This document shows positions 24,471 through 33,277 of a stretch of DNA of 64,000 nt, piece after piece. Positions within the stretch are counted from its first letter, which is position 1. Each line of letters starts with the position of its first letter. This DNA is from Hofstenia miamia. Taxonomy: Eukaryota; Xenacoelomorpha; Acoela; Hofsteniidae. Location: NCBI GenBank assembly GCA_900660155.1, contig CABFPE010000228.1:440000-503999 (forward strand), given 5' to 3'. A program made the translations under genes and the position numbers. The notes beneath the pieces were generated by a model. It did not search any database. It was not told the DNA's origin and worked only from the letters and a program-made list of their open reading frames with translations.

Positions 24471-27267
24471 AACAGCNNNNNNNNNNNNNNNNNNNNNNNN
24501 NNNNNNNNNAATTCTAAGTAAATACGTATTGTGCTCAGCACGCCTGGCATGTTTTAAACTGCATTGCAGATTCTTTGATTGATGAACGTTTTTAATCTCT
24601 ATCACGGTATTATATATATAATTATAAACAGCCGGTGCATATATATTTTTAGGGTTGCTTGCGAATGGGATGGGACCACACTTTCTTGATGGGAGTTCTC
24701 TTGGGCAATTCTAAGTAAATACGTATTGTGCTCAGCACGCCTGGCATGTTTTAAACTGCATTGCAGATTCTTTGATTGATGAACGTTTTTAATCTCTATC
24801 ACGGTATTTTTTCATGCAAGCTATCACTTTGGCGGCTTTAACTCAGCAGTTATTAAAAGGATTTGCAGTAGCTATTTATGATTATATAATTATTTATTTA
24901 GTATTTATAGTTTATTCTTCGGTTACCTGCAGTAAAAAAACGTCAAATTTCATTGGTGCTAATTTAAATTTTGCAGATAATTGGAATATTAGGGTATTTT
25001 AATTCTTCTATGAATGTCGAAATATTTATTGAATTGCGTTGTGGAACAGAAATAAGGAAATTATGAAAACAGATAATGGAATATATTTTTAAAATATAGT
25101 CCCCCTATTGGCGTTTGATCCTAGTAACTCAGCTTTGAAAAGCTGGCGATTATAAGATTTTTAAAACTTGTCTGGTACTAACATTTTGTCGTTTGGACGT
25201 CAAATCGCAAAATGAAGTATAATAAATGTTTAGTATGAATATTTTTGTTAAAAAATGTTTCTAAACACATTTGTAAAAAGAATTGCTGCTTTGTATTGCT
25301 GCTTTCTAATAAAATAATTTCTGAAACAAGAAAAATTTATAACCTTGATCCCATAATAAGAAGAATGGTATCGATATCCATGGGTAGAACGCGGTCGAAG
25401 GCTTTGATTAGATTGCACCCACCAGCCGGCGTTATGTTGCCAATAAACTCATTACATTCACACAAAACCCGATAACTCATGACCATTGGTTCATCGAAGA
25501 GAACGTCTACATCTGAGCCTACCGTCATCAGAAATACTGTTTCTTTCGAAGAAAGTTGCTGCTCAAACAGGTGCTCTAGATCTCGCTAAAGGAAGGTTGT
25601 TCCGACATAATGAAGTGAATATAATAAAAGAACGTATTGTAAAATATGAAAGGGTCATTAAGGGACTAGGCCACTGGGTTGTTCTACACTACTGTTTCGA
25701 ATTGATATAATAAAGAGAAAATGAATGGTTGGAAAATTATTATATTCTTGGGCTTAAAACAAACTATTTTAATTAATCAATGTGTGAATAAAATGAAATA
25801 TAAAACTTAAATCTTATAAATGTTTTTTAGTTCATTCGATATTAATAAAAACTATAAATAAATATGCGTATTAATGTTGGTCCATGTTAATTCTTTAGAA
25901 ACGCTTAATAATTCTACAGCCATTTTATCAAGTACTATTTTATCAAATCATTAACACATCATTTGCTATTACATTGAAGTGTACAAATCGTTTCACTAGA
26001 TGAAAAATTAACATAATGAAAATGAGAAAAGACCGGAAAATTATAGATGTCTTCTAATAAAAGGTATATTTTTCACTTTTTCATTTCCTAAATAATCAAC
26101 CTGAAGAGGAGCAAGACGCCCATAATTCAACGCTGTGTTGGAGCAATCAATCAGAACTGCTACTCGACTGTGCTTCACGACACCGAATCGTCGTCGACTT
26201 CCTTGAAGCAACCATTTAATACGTTGATGATATTCTGAAATTGATCTAAAAATAATTCCAGTGATGCATATTGTTAGACATTTGAAAATTTCATTGTAAA
26301 AAGTTACCACATGAAAAACAAACAATTTTTTTTTAAAATAGCCACCGAGTGTACGCCTTTTTACGCCTCTGAAAAGGAATTTAGAAACATTCATTGAAAA
26401 GAGATAAAATAATGACAACTGTCACCTGGTCCAAATTGAAATAATCTTAATTGAGTTGCTTCGCATTTCACGATTTTCTTTTTGATGAATTTTTAATGGG
26501 CTTTGGAATCCAAAGTAAAGTGTGTAAACATGAAAAACTGACATATGTATTGATCACAAATCATTTGTTCATATTTTTTTAAAAATGATCCCTAAAACTT
26601 TTTTACACAACAGTCTCAGAGAGCTGGTTTGTGGCATTTATGAAACAATATTTGGAGTCAACATAGTGATATGCAGTGACATGAAAATTAACATGGGGAA
26701 AAAAATTCACTACTGGATCTGCATCTATATCAGACATAATCTACAAGAACAAATTTTAGAAATTATAGCGATTTGAGGAAATTATATATAGTTTGAAGTT
26801 AATATCGATATGAAGAGATATTTACTACAAATCAGATACAGACAGCTTGAGAGCAAGCAAAGTAATAAAATATAAAAGAAAAATTATTGGATATCACAAA
26901 TTTTTCAAACTTTTTCAAATATTAATTGGCAAAAATAAATGTAATAAAAAAGTAGAATGTTATTTTTACAACTTCGTGTACCTCTATATAATTGAATTGT
27001 TTGAGATACAATAATTTCATACTCATTTAAGCGTGCTTCAAATTCGTTCACTAGTCCAGCTTCGAATTTGATGAAATGTGCCGGTTTTCCTGGGTCGACA
27101 TCGGCACTAAAAGAAATTCAGTAAATCACATTTTGGAAATCCAACCTGACGTGTCCATGATCCATGAGATCCTTAAAACTGAGACGAAGGTTTTCAATCC
27201 CATGAGAGTCTAGCCATTCTTCAGTTGAAGAAAACTCTGAGTGTACTGCTCTTTCTCTGTTGGCCAT
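8480..27267 (-). CDS. VWA3A/VWA3B-like protein, 21 exons resolved
   Basis: Exons read on the minus strand: 27146-27267 (ATG at 27267), 26982-27106, 26101-26234, 25344-25573, 21011-21185, 20306-20437, 20125-20263, 19024-19208, 18878-18972, 18196-18390, 16835-16979, 15867-16184, 15450-15651, 15318-15403, 13809-13913, 13073-13225, 12918-13026, 12482-12626, 11584-11907, 9658-9784 and 8480-8633. All have GT/AG borders, and the codon phase matches at all 20 junctions, giving 3400 nt (1133 codons). Three repeated modules are present, described separately. The family is known from animals as intracellular VWA proteins of poorly defined role, often linked to ciliated tissue. VWA folds usually mediate metal-dependent protein binding. 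No signal peptide or membrane segment is seen. Family assignment rests on domain order and motif similarity. Choice between VWA3A and VWA3B is not possible. Confidence 0.85.
9236..9625 (-). mobile_element. Deleted Tc/mariner-type element with DUF4817-like reading frame
   Basis: Terminal inverted repeats of 29 bp (left cagggtgtccataaagtctt...; right end cattgtctaa... reading inward as caggatgtccacaaagtctt) differ at two positions and are bounded by TA on both sides (9234-9235 and 9626-9627). Inside, the minus strand encodes 'ITAQEKAQCVSWFIETKS', 'QTQRNYTIKYAKQAPARQSI' and 'RNWHKQFMETGTVLHKLRSG', the helix-turn-helix region found at the N-terminus of a widespread animal Tc/mariner transposase group (DUF4817). 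The catalytic part is deleted. The element lies 32 nt past the donor site of the VWA exon 9658-9784. Confidence 0.85.
9823..9933. repeat. (TA)n microsatellite with assembly gap
   Basis: Pure AT dinucleotide repeat runs into 51 N at 9852-9902 and resumes on the other side. True length is unknown. Confidence 0.95.
10010..11580. other. VWA intron, no gene; GC-rich hAT-like scrap at about 10415-10480
   Basis: Mostly AT-rich. The only contrast is 'aaggtgggtcgagtagggtc' followed by 'cgggtaggtcgggctgtagg', which resembles 'gggttgagttgggtagggtc' at 58953-58972. These could be ends of the same old transposon family. No open frame of note. Confidence 0.4.
12055..12214. repeat. Perfect 80-bp tandem duplication
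   Basis: The 80-bp unit starting caaactattttttccaagcc and ending gtgcttccttg occurs twice in a row (12055-12134, 12135-12214). It falls inside a decayed coding relic and an intron, so it has no effect on the VWA frame. Confidence 0.95.
12055..12440 (-). pseudogene. Decayed coding relic of unknown family in a VWA intron
   Basis: The minus strand reads CDDGPPGQDLGELIQET, NLFRRVAVAIGLDHLIT, stop, ALGMGKNSRFFSKVIF, then after a frame change VDIFMYFKGMTNFHHNKEAL and LPIDVSK before stops. The codon use and length suggest a once-coding sequence that has collected a stop and a frameshift. VWA exons on either side join in phase without it, so it is intronic. I do not recognise it. A transposon-derived protein is most likely. 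An ORF on the opposite strand (12217-12516) overlaps it. Confidence 0.45.
14746..15280. mobile_element. Non-autonomous hAT-like element with 8-bp target duplication
   Basis: The element begins tagggatgcgccggaatccg and ends ccggatcctatccctа in the inverted sense (tagggatag gatccgg inward). It is flanked on both sides by aaaattac (14738-14745 and 15281-15288), the 8-bp target duplication expected for hAT transposons. Both ends carry multiple CCGGAT/ATCCGG boxes within about 75 bp, a likely transposase-binding region. The 535-bp interior has only a short frame (64 codons) with no domain. It sits in the intron between the exons at 15318-15403 and 13809-13913. Confidence 0.88.
15450..21185 (-). 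CDS. VWA3-like gene, exons 5-13: end of module 1, module 2, and start of linker
   Basis: Exon 5 (21011-21185) completes VWA copy 1 with 'LPLQVVSYNCTSP' and 'CEISNGRFHCYNSED'. A helical linker follows (TDLKRLLEEIASAREILEK). The second 'W...GL' motif is ADWLSKNGLKAKKLNLYQVL, then 'WLSSASRQMFGTVVENR' and VWA copy 2: 'VIFLIDASEMNGNYI', 'LAFNIIRYGSIVECWKP', 'IYIFTSGVPDQF', 'LNVHCILYNVDDD', 'ASGGRFHWF'. The first metal motif is DASEM and the later Asp is replaced by 'TSGVPD', so this copy also lacks a normal metal site. Exon 13 (15450-15651) is a low-complexity, basic Pro/Lys-rich linker (AKEPKPIQRAITPKETKSS). Confidence 0.85.
16205..16805 (-). mobile_element. Internally deleted mariner element
   Basis: Inverted ends of about 30 bp (left tagggttgtcgcataagtct, then tttccgaaaa; right end the same inward with one mismatch, taggctt) are bounded by TA (16203-16204 and 16806-16807). 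At 601 bp it is about half the length of a full mariner. It carries one intact frame described separately. The insertion is in the VWA intron between 16835-16979 and 15867-16184, with its edge only 20 nt from the acceptor of the latter exon. Confidence 0.92.
16241..16654 (-). CDS. Mariner transposase DNA-binding domain only, intact 137-codon frame
   Basis: The frame starts MNLSQENVHAIMFYNWKRGL (first helix-turn-helix, HTH_48 type), continues 'TCRNWITKFESGNEKLQDAE' and the linker 'RSGRPSND', then a second helix-turn-helix 'SREIAEVLDVHHSTICRHL', and ends after 'IWVPHQLSDANKTNQI', a version of the WVPHxL motif that immediately precedes the catalytic domain in mariner transposases. No DDD catalytic residues remain. 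The frame has an intact start and stop, unlike the other transposases here. It could in principle still bind the inverted ends. Whether it is expressed is unknown. Confidence 0.85.
   Translation of the reverse strand: MNLSQENVHAIMFYNWKRGLNSEKMAAEMCETLGSNVVTSRTCRNWITKFESGNEKLQDAERSGRPSNDLLNEEIEEFIRKDKHASSREIAEVLDVHHSTICRHLRDMGKEYLLNIWVPHQLSDANKTNQINILTIY
16990..18190. other. VWA intron, AT-rich, nothing recognised
   Basis: Between the exons at 16835-16979 and 18196-18390. Only short random frames are visible. Confidence 0.6.
18400..18760. repeat. A-rich block resembling antisense LINE 3' UTR
   Basis: Contains strings such as acatatttacaaaattgcaa and gtatttacaaaattaagcaa, also seen at 20600-20760 (tacatatttacaaaaatata) and 52040-52180. 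The three blocks share 'atttacaaa' motifs, A-rich plus strand and similar length, which suggests antisense 3' ends of one LINE family. No coding part remains here. Confidence 0.35.
19235..19840 (+). CDS. Possible small two-exon gene nested antisense in a VWA intron
   Basis: Exons 19235-19277 and 19581-19671 on the plus strand, with donor aaaa|gtaagt and acceptor tctagacaag. The coding part (ATG at 19243, TGA at 19671) would give 41 residues: MDTMEQEFDCEK, then LKALANALQQLAEEGN, then ILSKHRATIMSGS, a predicted amphipathic helix. An AATAAA at 19822-19827 lies 150 nt after the stop. The first exon is preceded by ttttattcag, so it may receive another exon or a trans-spliced leader from upstream. 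Other phase choices give shorter products. Unrecognised. It may also be a retroposed gene end. Confidence 0.35.
20590..20900 (-). mobile_element. LINE 3' end remnant, antisense
   Basis: The plus strand reads tttatttcatgtttgtagaa, repeated 'atttacaaa' motifs and then, on the minus strand, a short region reminiscent of the LINE C-terminal tail: 'NIKTFKKFLRENLLANQH'. This matches the pattern 'KLKEFRNSVKRFILKQKF' of the LINE at 1143. It lies in the intron between exons 20306-20437 and 21011-21185. Confidence 0.45.
21340..21388. repeat. (TA)n microsatellite
   Basis: Dinucleotide TA run interrupted by one C. Confidence 0.95.
21600..23335 (-). mobile_element. Decayed unclassified DNA transposon
   Basis: Consecutive minus-strand frames read as one degraded protein. 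First (23125-23334) 'KVWCSSRKLSLQEIMELYSF', then 'KWAKLNLPIQQGNSTVERKI' and (22537-22992) an acidic Ser/Glu region, then (22281-22547) 'KKEYQVVVLKNEKMEV', 'TTAVLDKYTLW', 'SIKMIVFDTTAAK', and downstream 'VFIVFQHHNLDTILKHVLND' with 'HFCGSTTS'. The 'FDTT' followed by 'HH..LD..LKHV' resembles repeated transposase-like proteins found in many invertebrates, possibly hAT-related. Several stops and frame changes are present, and no ends were identified. It fills the 4.1-kb VWA intron. Confidence 0.55.
23690..24432 (+). mobile_element. LINE reverse transcriptase C-terminal fragment with 3' tail
   Basis: Plus-strand frames 23701-23940 and 23945-24391 read 'DLGLIISQTFSWSLHISQKI', 'FKRNIPFCALVRDKVILYKS', 'KRLESLQRRCTKWMVKGDTY' and 'RLTKLSLLPASLYLEYLDL'. 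This is the thumb and C-terminal part of a CR1/Rex-like LINE ('LE..QRR.TK' motif). One frame change occurs near 23940. The tail 'agtgcaataaagtcatttta' passes into a (TA)n microsatellite. A relative with the same 'ERFQKRAFKW' motif is present at 27948-28831. Confidence 0.75.
24477..24808. repeat. Gap of 33 N and repeated 101-bp flank
   Basis: N at 24477-24509. The sequence after the gap (24510-24610, aattctaagtaaatacgtat to ctatcacggtatt) is repeated at 24707-24807. The word ataaacagc also precedes both the gap and the 24611-24632 spacer. This suggests a misresolved microsatellite-flanking region or a short tandem duplication of about 197 bp with part replaced by N. Confidence 0.75.
24810..25340. 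other. VWA intron, nothing recognised
   Basis: AT-rich with a 62-codon plus-strand frame that has no recognisable domain. Confidence 0.5.
25344..27267 (-). CDS. VWA3-like gene, exons 1-4: N-terminus and first VWA module (first half)
   Basis: The start MANRERAVHSEF is followed by 'EEWLDSHGIENLRLSF', the first copy of a 'W...GL...L' motif. A linker ends in 'RIKWLLQGSRRRFGVVKHS' and enters the first VWA strand 'RVAVLIDCSNT'. The usual DxSxS metal-binding triad is altered to DCSNT. The exon at 25344-25573 carries 'TVFLMTVGSDVDVLF' and 'ITPAGGCNLIKAFDRVL', the place where functional VWA domains have a conserved Thr in 'GGST'. Here it is GGCN, and the later 'TDG' Asp position reads LLIMGSR. Metal binding in this copy is therefore probably lost. 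The acceptor just before the ATG (cgtattttag) shows that an upstream 5' UTR exon or trans-spliced leader is expected. Confidence 0.85.
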
Positions 27268-29743
27268 TTTCTAAAATACGCATGATATGTGAGTAACAAT
27301 TATGTCGAATTAGTAACAAAAACTCATGAAAAATCTAACAAAGTTAAAACTCTTGCTTTTATTAATCACTAGAAAACAGTTGCATACTTAGGAAGCCTCA
27401 CAAATTACACTGAATACAAGAATGGAAACAATGAGAAATACAACATTCTACGAAATTAGAGGTGTATGATTCAGTTTTTTGATTTTTGAAAAAGCGGATT
27501 CTGAAAGGCTGCCTCTATTTAAAAATAACGTCTTTTCAAGTTTTCAAATTGTAACTCTGCTGGCTACCCCCTATTTTTACTTAAGGGGCAAAATTATAAA
27601 ATCCTCCAAATATTATCTAATTTTATAGTTATGGCTTCATGCTGGACAACATTTTGTAGCACTTTAAAAAACTAAGAATACGCATACAAAATTTCCCAGA
27701 TTTACCTTATTCCCTTGTCAAGATAAGTGTCTAAAGTTTCCTAGTATAAAAATTGCATTATATTCAATGACTTAAGAGTGAAATTGAATTTAAAGTTTAA
27801 ATTGTTATCTTGATAAGGGAAAGTTTATCAGAATTTTTTTTGGTTTTTTGAAGCACTACAAAATGATGTAACTATAAAATTGAAAGATATTTGAAGGATT
27901 TTGCAAATTTGCCCCTTGCAAGTAAAAACAGGAGTAGCCAACAGAGNCAACATCATCAGAATGAGTGGATCATAAATTAGAGAACTTTATGAATTCAAGG
28001 AGATCAATATGCCATTTGCGAGTGAGCAAGTGATTGAACAGGAAGACAGCACACGCATGGAAGTAGAGCGACAGCAGGAGAGTGGAGAATTTGAGAAGAG
28101 CGTCTTGGTATGACAAGGTAGAGATCCATTTAAAGGCGCGCTTCTGGAAACGTTCCATAGAGTGGAACAAGGAACGAAAAGGCTAACAACAGGGAGAAAA
28201 ATGGACATGAACAAAGAGAGTTTCACAGCAGGCGTCGAATTACAGAGAACATTGCGGAAGAGGGCAAAGAGTGAGAAATTAGCTTTAAGGGTCGCAAGGA
28301 CACACGTAACGAAAGACATGGTGCTCAAAGATGATTGACAGCCGAGAAAAATAGCTATTGGGCGGTATGAAGTGACTTGAGAGGAAGGAGGCTGAATGGA
28401 TTTTAACCGCAGAGAAATCCAAGATGCTTTCCAACAAGGCGGAAAACACATAGAGGAGCAAATGTAGGAGAAGAAATGTTTAAATGGAAGGAAAGGGTTG
28501 GGGAGGTTTCATGAATTACAAAGGATGGGACGCTGTCAGGATAGCAAGGACCAAACAACTTGCAAGACTTAAGAATGGTGGAAATATCATGGGCGTTGAA
28601 GACGATGTCATATAGGCGAATCAGCGGGGAGGTGGCAGGTGGACTAGGGCAAAAAAGAGAGGATCAGAGTAATTCGAGGCAAAATTGCATTGGCATTGAA
28701 AAGATCAGCTTTCTCCAGGTACAAGTGAGGAGAAAGAAGGTTCCATTTCATGCTGGGGAGGTCAGGTTTGGAATGAAGGGAACACAAGAAAGAAAAAGAG
28801 TCTTGAAGAGATCCAGATGAGAAGCTGGACANCTTCAAATTCGTTCACTAGTCCAGCTTCGAATTTGATGAAATGTGCCGGTTTTCCTGGGTCGACATCG
28901 GCACTAAAAGAAATTCAGTAAATCACATTTTGGAAATCCAACCTGACGTGTCCATGATCCATGAGATCCTTAAAACTGAGACGAAGGTTTTCAATCCCAT
29001 GAGAGTCTAGCCATTCTTCAGTTGAAGAAAACTCTGAGTGTACTGCTCTTTCTCTGTTGGCCATTTTCTAAAATACGCATGATATGTGAGTAACAATTAT
29101 GTCGAATTAGTAACAAAAACTCATGAAAAATCTAACAAAGTTAAAACTCTTGCTTTTATTAATCACTAGAAAACAGTTGCATACTTAGGAAGCCTCACAA
29201 ATTACACTGAATACAAGAATGGAAACAATGAGAAATACAACATTCTACGAAATTAGAGGTGTATGATTCAGTTTTTTGATTTTTGAAAAAGCGGATTCTG
29301 AAAGGCTGCCTCTATTTAAAAATAACGTCTTTTCAAGTTTTCAAATTGTAACTCTGCTGGCTACCCCCTATTTTTACTTAAGGGGCAAAATTATAAAATC
29401 CTCCAAATATTATCTAATTTTATAGTTATGGCTTCATGCTGGACAACATTTTGTAGCACTTTAAAAAACTAAGAATACGCATACAAAATTTCCCAGATTT
29501 ACCTTATTCCCTTGTCAAGATAAGTGTCTAAAGTTTCCTAGTATAAAAATTGCATTATATTCAATGACTTAAGAGTGAAATTGAATTTAAAGTTTAAATT
29601 GTTATCTTGATAAGGGAAAGTTTATCAGAATTTTTTTTGGTTTTTTGAAGCACTACAAAATGATGTAACTATAAAATTGAAAGATATTTGAAGGATTTTG
29701 CAAATTTGCCCCTTGCAAGTAAAAACAGGAGTAGCCAACAGAG
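27036..29743. repeat. 911-bp direct duplication containing VWA exon 1, bracketing a foreign contig
   Basis: 27036-27946 and 28833-29743 match throughout. The left copy ends at the N at 27947, the right copy begins after the N at 28832, and a different 884-bp sequence sits between. The duplicate carries another VWA exon 1 (28943-29064) and part of exon 2. This is best read as an assembly join of overlapping contigs or alleles, not as a second gene start. Confidence 0.85.
27948..28831 (-). mobile_element. LINE reverse transcriptase fragment on a separate contig
   Basis: Bounded by single N at both ends and visibly richer in G and C than its neighbours. On the minus strand it contains 'VTSYRPIAIFLGCQSSLS' (RT 'YRPI' motif), then after frame changes 'MERFQKRAFKWISTLSYQDA' and 'LLKFSTLLLSLYFHACA', the same C-terminal pattern as the LINE at 23945-24100. 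Many stops, no open domain. Its position in the middle of a duplicated VWA exon makes placement doubtful. Confidence 0.6.
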
Positions 29744-29749
29744 TCAAAA

Positions 29750-30320
29750 TGGAATCTACATAAAAACTAGAAAAATGTTGTTTTAGAAGTAGTGGCAGTT
29801 TTTCTGAACGTTTTCTTTCAAAAATCCAAAAAATTGTGTTCACTCCACCTTACTGTACAATCTTAATTAATCTTTATCAAATTCTCAGAACTCATGTCAT
29901 TAATATCACAAAGTGTAACATAAAACTTGGTAAGTGAAATTGTTAAAAACAATTTTACAAAGCATCAGAAAAACGTTTACTTTTTGCAACTAACGTATAC
30001 AAATTTAGCCTTTTGCTCACCAATAAGTAAGAAAATACTACAAATGTTAAAAGTTAAATGAATGAATTTCAATGACATATTATAAAATGAAAATTATCTA
30101 TAGACCGAACATTTTCACACAAAATGTCAAAAGAAAAATTATAGACATTGAAAAGAATGGTTTTTCAAGATTGCATACAAATATATGTGCTATAAAGAGA
30201 TTTTTTCTTAGGCAGATTGTAATTTTGTAATTATTCTTAATTCTATGTGCAATTCATTTTAGGTATAGAAACACACGTCTTTTCAGGTATGTAAAAGAAA
30301 TAAGTTAAACCGTAATCAAC
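29750..30320. other. Spacer between unknown gene and VWA exon 1, nothing recognised
   Basis: AT-rich with short frames only. The promoter or 5' UTR exon of the VWA gene might lie here, but I see no decisive motif. Confidence 0.45.
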
Positions 30321-30324
30321 TTAC

Positions 30325-30449
30325 CGGCAGGTAAGCCTTTACAGGATACCCCAGACGCAGACATTTAATAAGAAAATAATCACAGAAGCATTCTCCAACA
30401 TCCACAGCATACATTAAAACAATGACAGGCAGTAAAACAAAAGCTACGC
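30325..30449 (-). CDS. Exon encoding a transmembrane segment
   Basis: Minus-strand exon with acceptor gcggattag and donor ctgccg|gtaag. It reads GVAFVLLPVIVLMYAVDVG, then ECFCDYFLIKCLRLGYPVK and AYLP, where the first half is a clear hydrophobic span followed by a Cys-rich juxtamembrane stretch. Incoming phase needs one base and outgoing phase is zero. The upstream exon at 31441-31630 ends in phase zero, so if both belong to one gene another exon must lie between. The outgoing phase matches the first VWA exon (acceptor before AAAATGG), so transcripts could read into VWA. I regard that as unproven. Confidence 0.5.
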
Positions 30450-31184
30450 CTAATCCGCATTACAGAACAATGCGCGTTCACTAGGACAGGAGGCAGCGAT
30501 ATTAAATATAAAATAACTCTTATATTAATCAACCAATTAAAACATTACGGACTTAATTTGCTATGGCAAGTTTCGTTTCAACACATTTACATAAAAGAAG
30601 AATATAACGAAGAGAATTGTATGGCTTAAGAAACAAGTGGAAATAAAATATAGGATATATAGAGGAATAAAGCATCTCTTAATCCTGGTTTACCTGAACA
30701 GATCTCGGAAACGGTACATCTTATCAACACCAAATGTGATGTGGAGATACTTGAACATGTCAGGTATAGTTTGGCATAACCATTTTGCGATACGATATTT
30801 TATATGTAAATTATGCGCATATTAATTAAGTTATGTATCAAATTTTCAAAATTTCTCACAAAATGTTAGAAATATTACTAAATAAGAATCGAGAGAAAGG
30901 TCTATAATGCAAATAAAATAGAAAACAATTAATTATAATTTTTAGTTAAAATTATGCATTGATGTCAATTTATAGCCTTTACAAACAAAATCATTATTTT
31001 CGAAATTCTCACGAAATGTCAGTTTTTCATGGACTTTTTATAAAATTGTTATACCTTTGTAACCCTTGACTCTATCAACATAATTTTTGCGTCAAAAGTT
31101 GCGGAACAAGTTAAAGAAAAAAGTCATAGAAGCACAGCTTATTTACAAAACGGTCACTGAGTTCTTTCTAGAAATATGGAAGGG

Positions 31185-31345
31185 AAGGTGAGGGGTCACA
31201 TCGCCCTCCTCCCCAGGTAAGATAGGGTTAATGAAAAATATTCCAATCATGCTTTGTCTGGTAACCAATTCTAGTGCCCAAATTAAAAAACACGATTATA
31301 TTTAAAAATATGGAGGGGTCTAATCCCCCCAGGGAAAATAGGGTT
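31185..31345. repeat. Two diverged copies of a G-rich motif
   Basis: 'ctccccaggtaagatagggt taatg' (31211-31235) and 'ccccccagggaaaatagggt taac' (31325-31348) share order with the preceding atatgga(a/g)ggg. Probably an old short tandem duplication of about 113 bp. Confidence 0.4.
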
Positions 31346-31440
31346 AACAAATAAAATATCATAAACGGAAAGCAAGAATGTTTTAAGCGGAGAAAGAAGT
31401 CTGGCCAGTCAAACCGTCATTGCAAATATGGAATAAATAC

Positions 31441-32616
31441 CTGTAGTAATTGCGAATCAGGAACACGTGTGACATACATTCCAGGGGTGGGCATTGCATC
31501 GGTTTTGTCAACATCCGTCCATGGTTCTTCATGATCAACTGGATATGTATGCGGTTGTCGTTCAGACATCTCATTGGTGTCAGAAGTTGTGGTTATAGAG
31601 GATTTACGATTTCTATGAAAACGATAACACCTTTGGAAAAACGCTGCTTAGAGTAAATATATTTTAATCAATCGATTTATAAATGTATAAACAAATTCGT
31701 TCGCAATGGAAAAGTTTTAGACAAAATAGGTACGTGCATGTTTGCATCACCCCATCCCTGTTCTGTGATCAAATTACAATTATCATCAAGCGAGACACAA
31801 TGGCAACTTGGAACTAAAACTCAACATGAAGATATTATTACATATCTCTCTCACAAAAAATATTGAAATTTGAAAATAAGTCTTGAACTTCAAAACTGGT
31901 ACACCTTTTCGCATTGAACGAAACGAAATACATTATTGTAAATACCTTACAAAATATAGACTCCATTTCTTACATTAAACGGACATTTACCTTAAATACA
32001 AATCCAACATTAATGACATAGCTCTAGCTGAAAATCTAATGTGTCATACAGTTTATAATTCAATAAAATTTGCAAATGGCAATTCTGAAGGAACATGTAT
32101 TATGAATGCAACTATGAATTAATGTGAATAAAAGAAATACCTTTGACCAGTTTTTCTATAAATAGGTATTAAAAGCTATCATTTTTATAGTTCATTCATA
32201 ACAACGCAACTGTGCATTGCTAAATTCAAATTATTTCTCTACAGAGGTGAAAGGTTTCTGCAAATTTAGGTATCACGTGTTTGAACCTAGAAAGAACATA
32301 TAATCAAGAAATTTGTAAAATTAAAAATTGGGGGAAAGCTAACTTATTTTTAGCAGCAACGACATCTGCAGCGGAAACTCTCGACTTTTGAGATTTAACT
32401 TTTACTTTCAAGTTGTGCTGAGTTTTCTCTTGTTTTTGATTTCTTCCAGATAAGGTGTCATCATTAGTCGATGAATCTTCTGATACCAATGTGTTCAAAA
32501 GACTGGATCTTCCTTGGAGTACAGATCTATATAAACAATGAATAAAATAGTAAACGCAATTTATACAACCTATTGTCTTCACTTGACGTTGGAGAGAGAT
32601 TTCCTAGTCTTGACAT
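31441..32616 (-). CDS. Unrecognised gene, first three exons
   Basis: Exons 32570-32616 (ATG at 32616), 32344-32526 and 31441-31630 on the minus strand. The first intron is only 43 nt. Splice borders and phases agree (2, 2, 0). The product starts MSRLGNLSPTSSEDN, then 'SLLNTLVSEDSSTNDDTLSG', a basic segment 'NLKVKVKSQKSRVSAADVV', 'CYRFHRNRKSSITTTSD' and 'EEPWTDVDKTDAMPTPGMYV'. It is hydrophilic, Ser/Thr/Lys-rich and probably disordered, with no known domain. An acceptor-like tattctaaataaata...ttctaaat region precedes it. A transmembrane exon 1 kb downstream may belong to it, making this the cytoplasmic N-terminus of a membrane protein. Confidence 0.6.
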
Positions 32617-32699
32617 CTTAAACAAATTCTAAATAAATAAGCACTGATATAGTCACGTAGTTCAAGATGACATTGAATAAATTTATGTAATATATTCAA

Positions 32700-33270
32700 T
32701 TACATTGATGTGTGCAGTGTATTGGTCTAGTATATAGTGACCAAAAGCAAAATATTTTTAAAAATTAAAAAAATAAAAATGCATTTCATGACCTCATAAT
32801 TGGTCATATCTTGAAATTTTATTATATTTGTAATAGAGTTCCAACGATAGATAATCTAATGCCACAGCAATTTTTAGATCGGATCAAAACTTACTGAACT
32901 ATGGCCTCTTAAAATGGATACTCGGCCAAAAATTGTAATTTTTTACGGTTTTCGAATCCAGCTCATTCAATAATAGAGTTTTAAGTTTTAGACAAGAAGG
33001 TGAAAGTTGCTCTATCGAACGGACATAAAAACCAAGGAATGCATAATTTGAATCACTCTCAAAGTTCAAAAAGTCAACTAATTTATTAGAGGATATCTCA
33101 AGAACCTCTTGAGATATTATGTGAAGATAATATAATATGTAGTTAAAAATTCTCGCAATGACAAAGTTTGTGCATAAGTATTAAAGATAATGCATGCTTT
33201 GGCAGATGTCGAAGAAAAAGTACTTTTAAATGATATCTTGAATATTAAATTCTGACAAGCAAAGGCGCGG
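32700..33270. other. AT-rich intergenic DNA, nothing recognised
   Basis: Upstream of the unknown gene at 32616 and left of the transposon at 33278. It could contain that gene's promoter, but no motif is convincing. Confidence 0.5.
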
Positions 33271-33277
33271 TGTAATA

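Noticed and set aside
26585-26880. Extra VWA exon between 26234 and 26982
   Set aside because: An acceptor six residues further in (tttcag before AATATC) makes exons 26982-27106 and 26101-26234 join in phase, so no extra exon is needed.
28943-29064. Second VWA first exon as a paralogous gene start
   Set aside because: The whole 911-bp block is duplicated at an N join, so it is more likely an assembly artefact.
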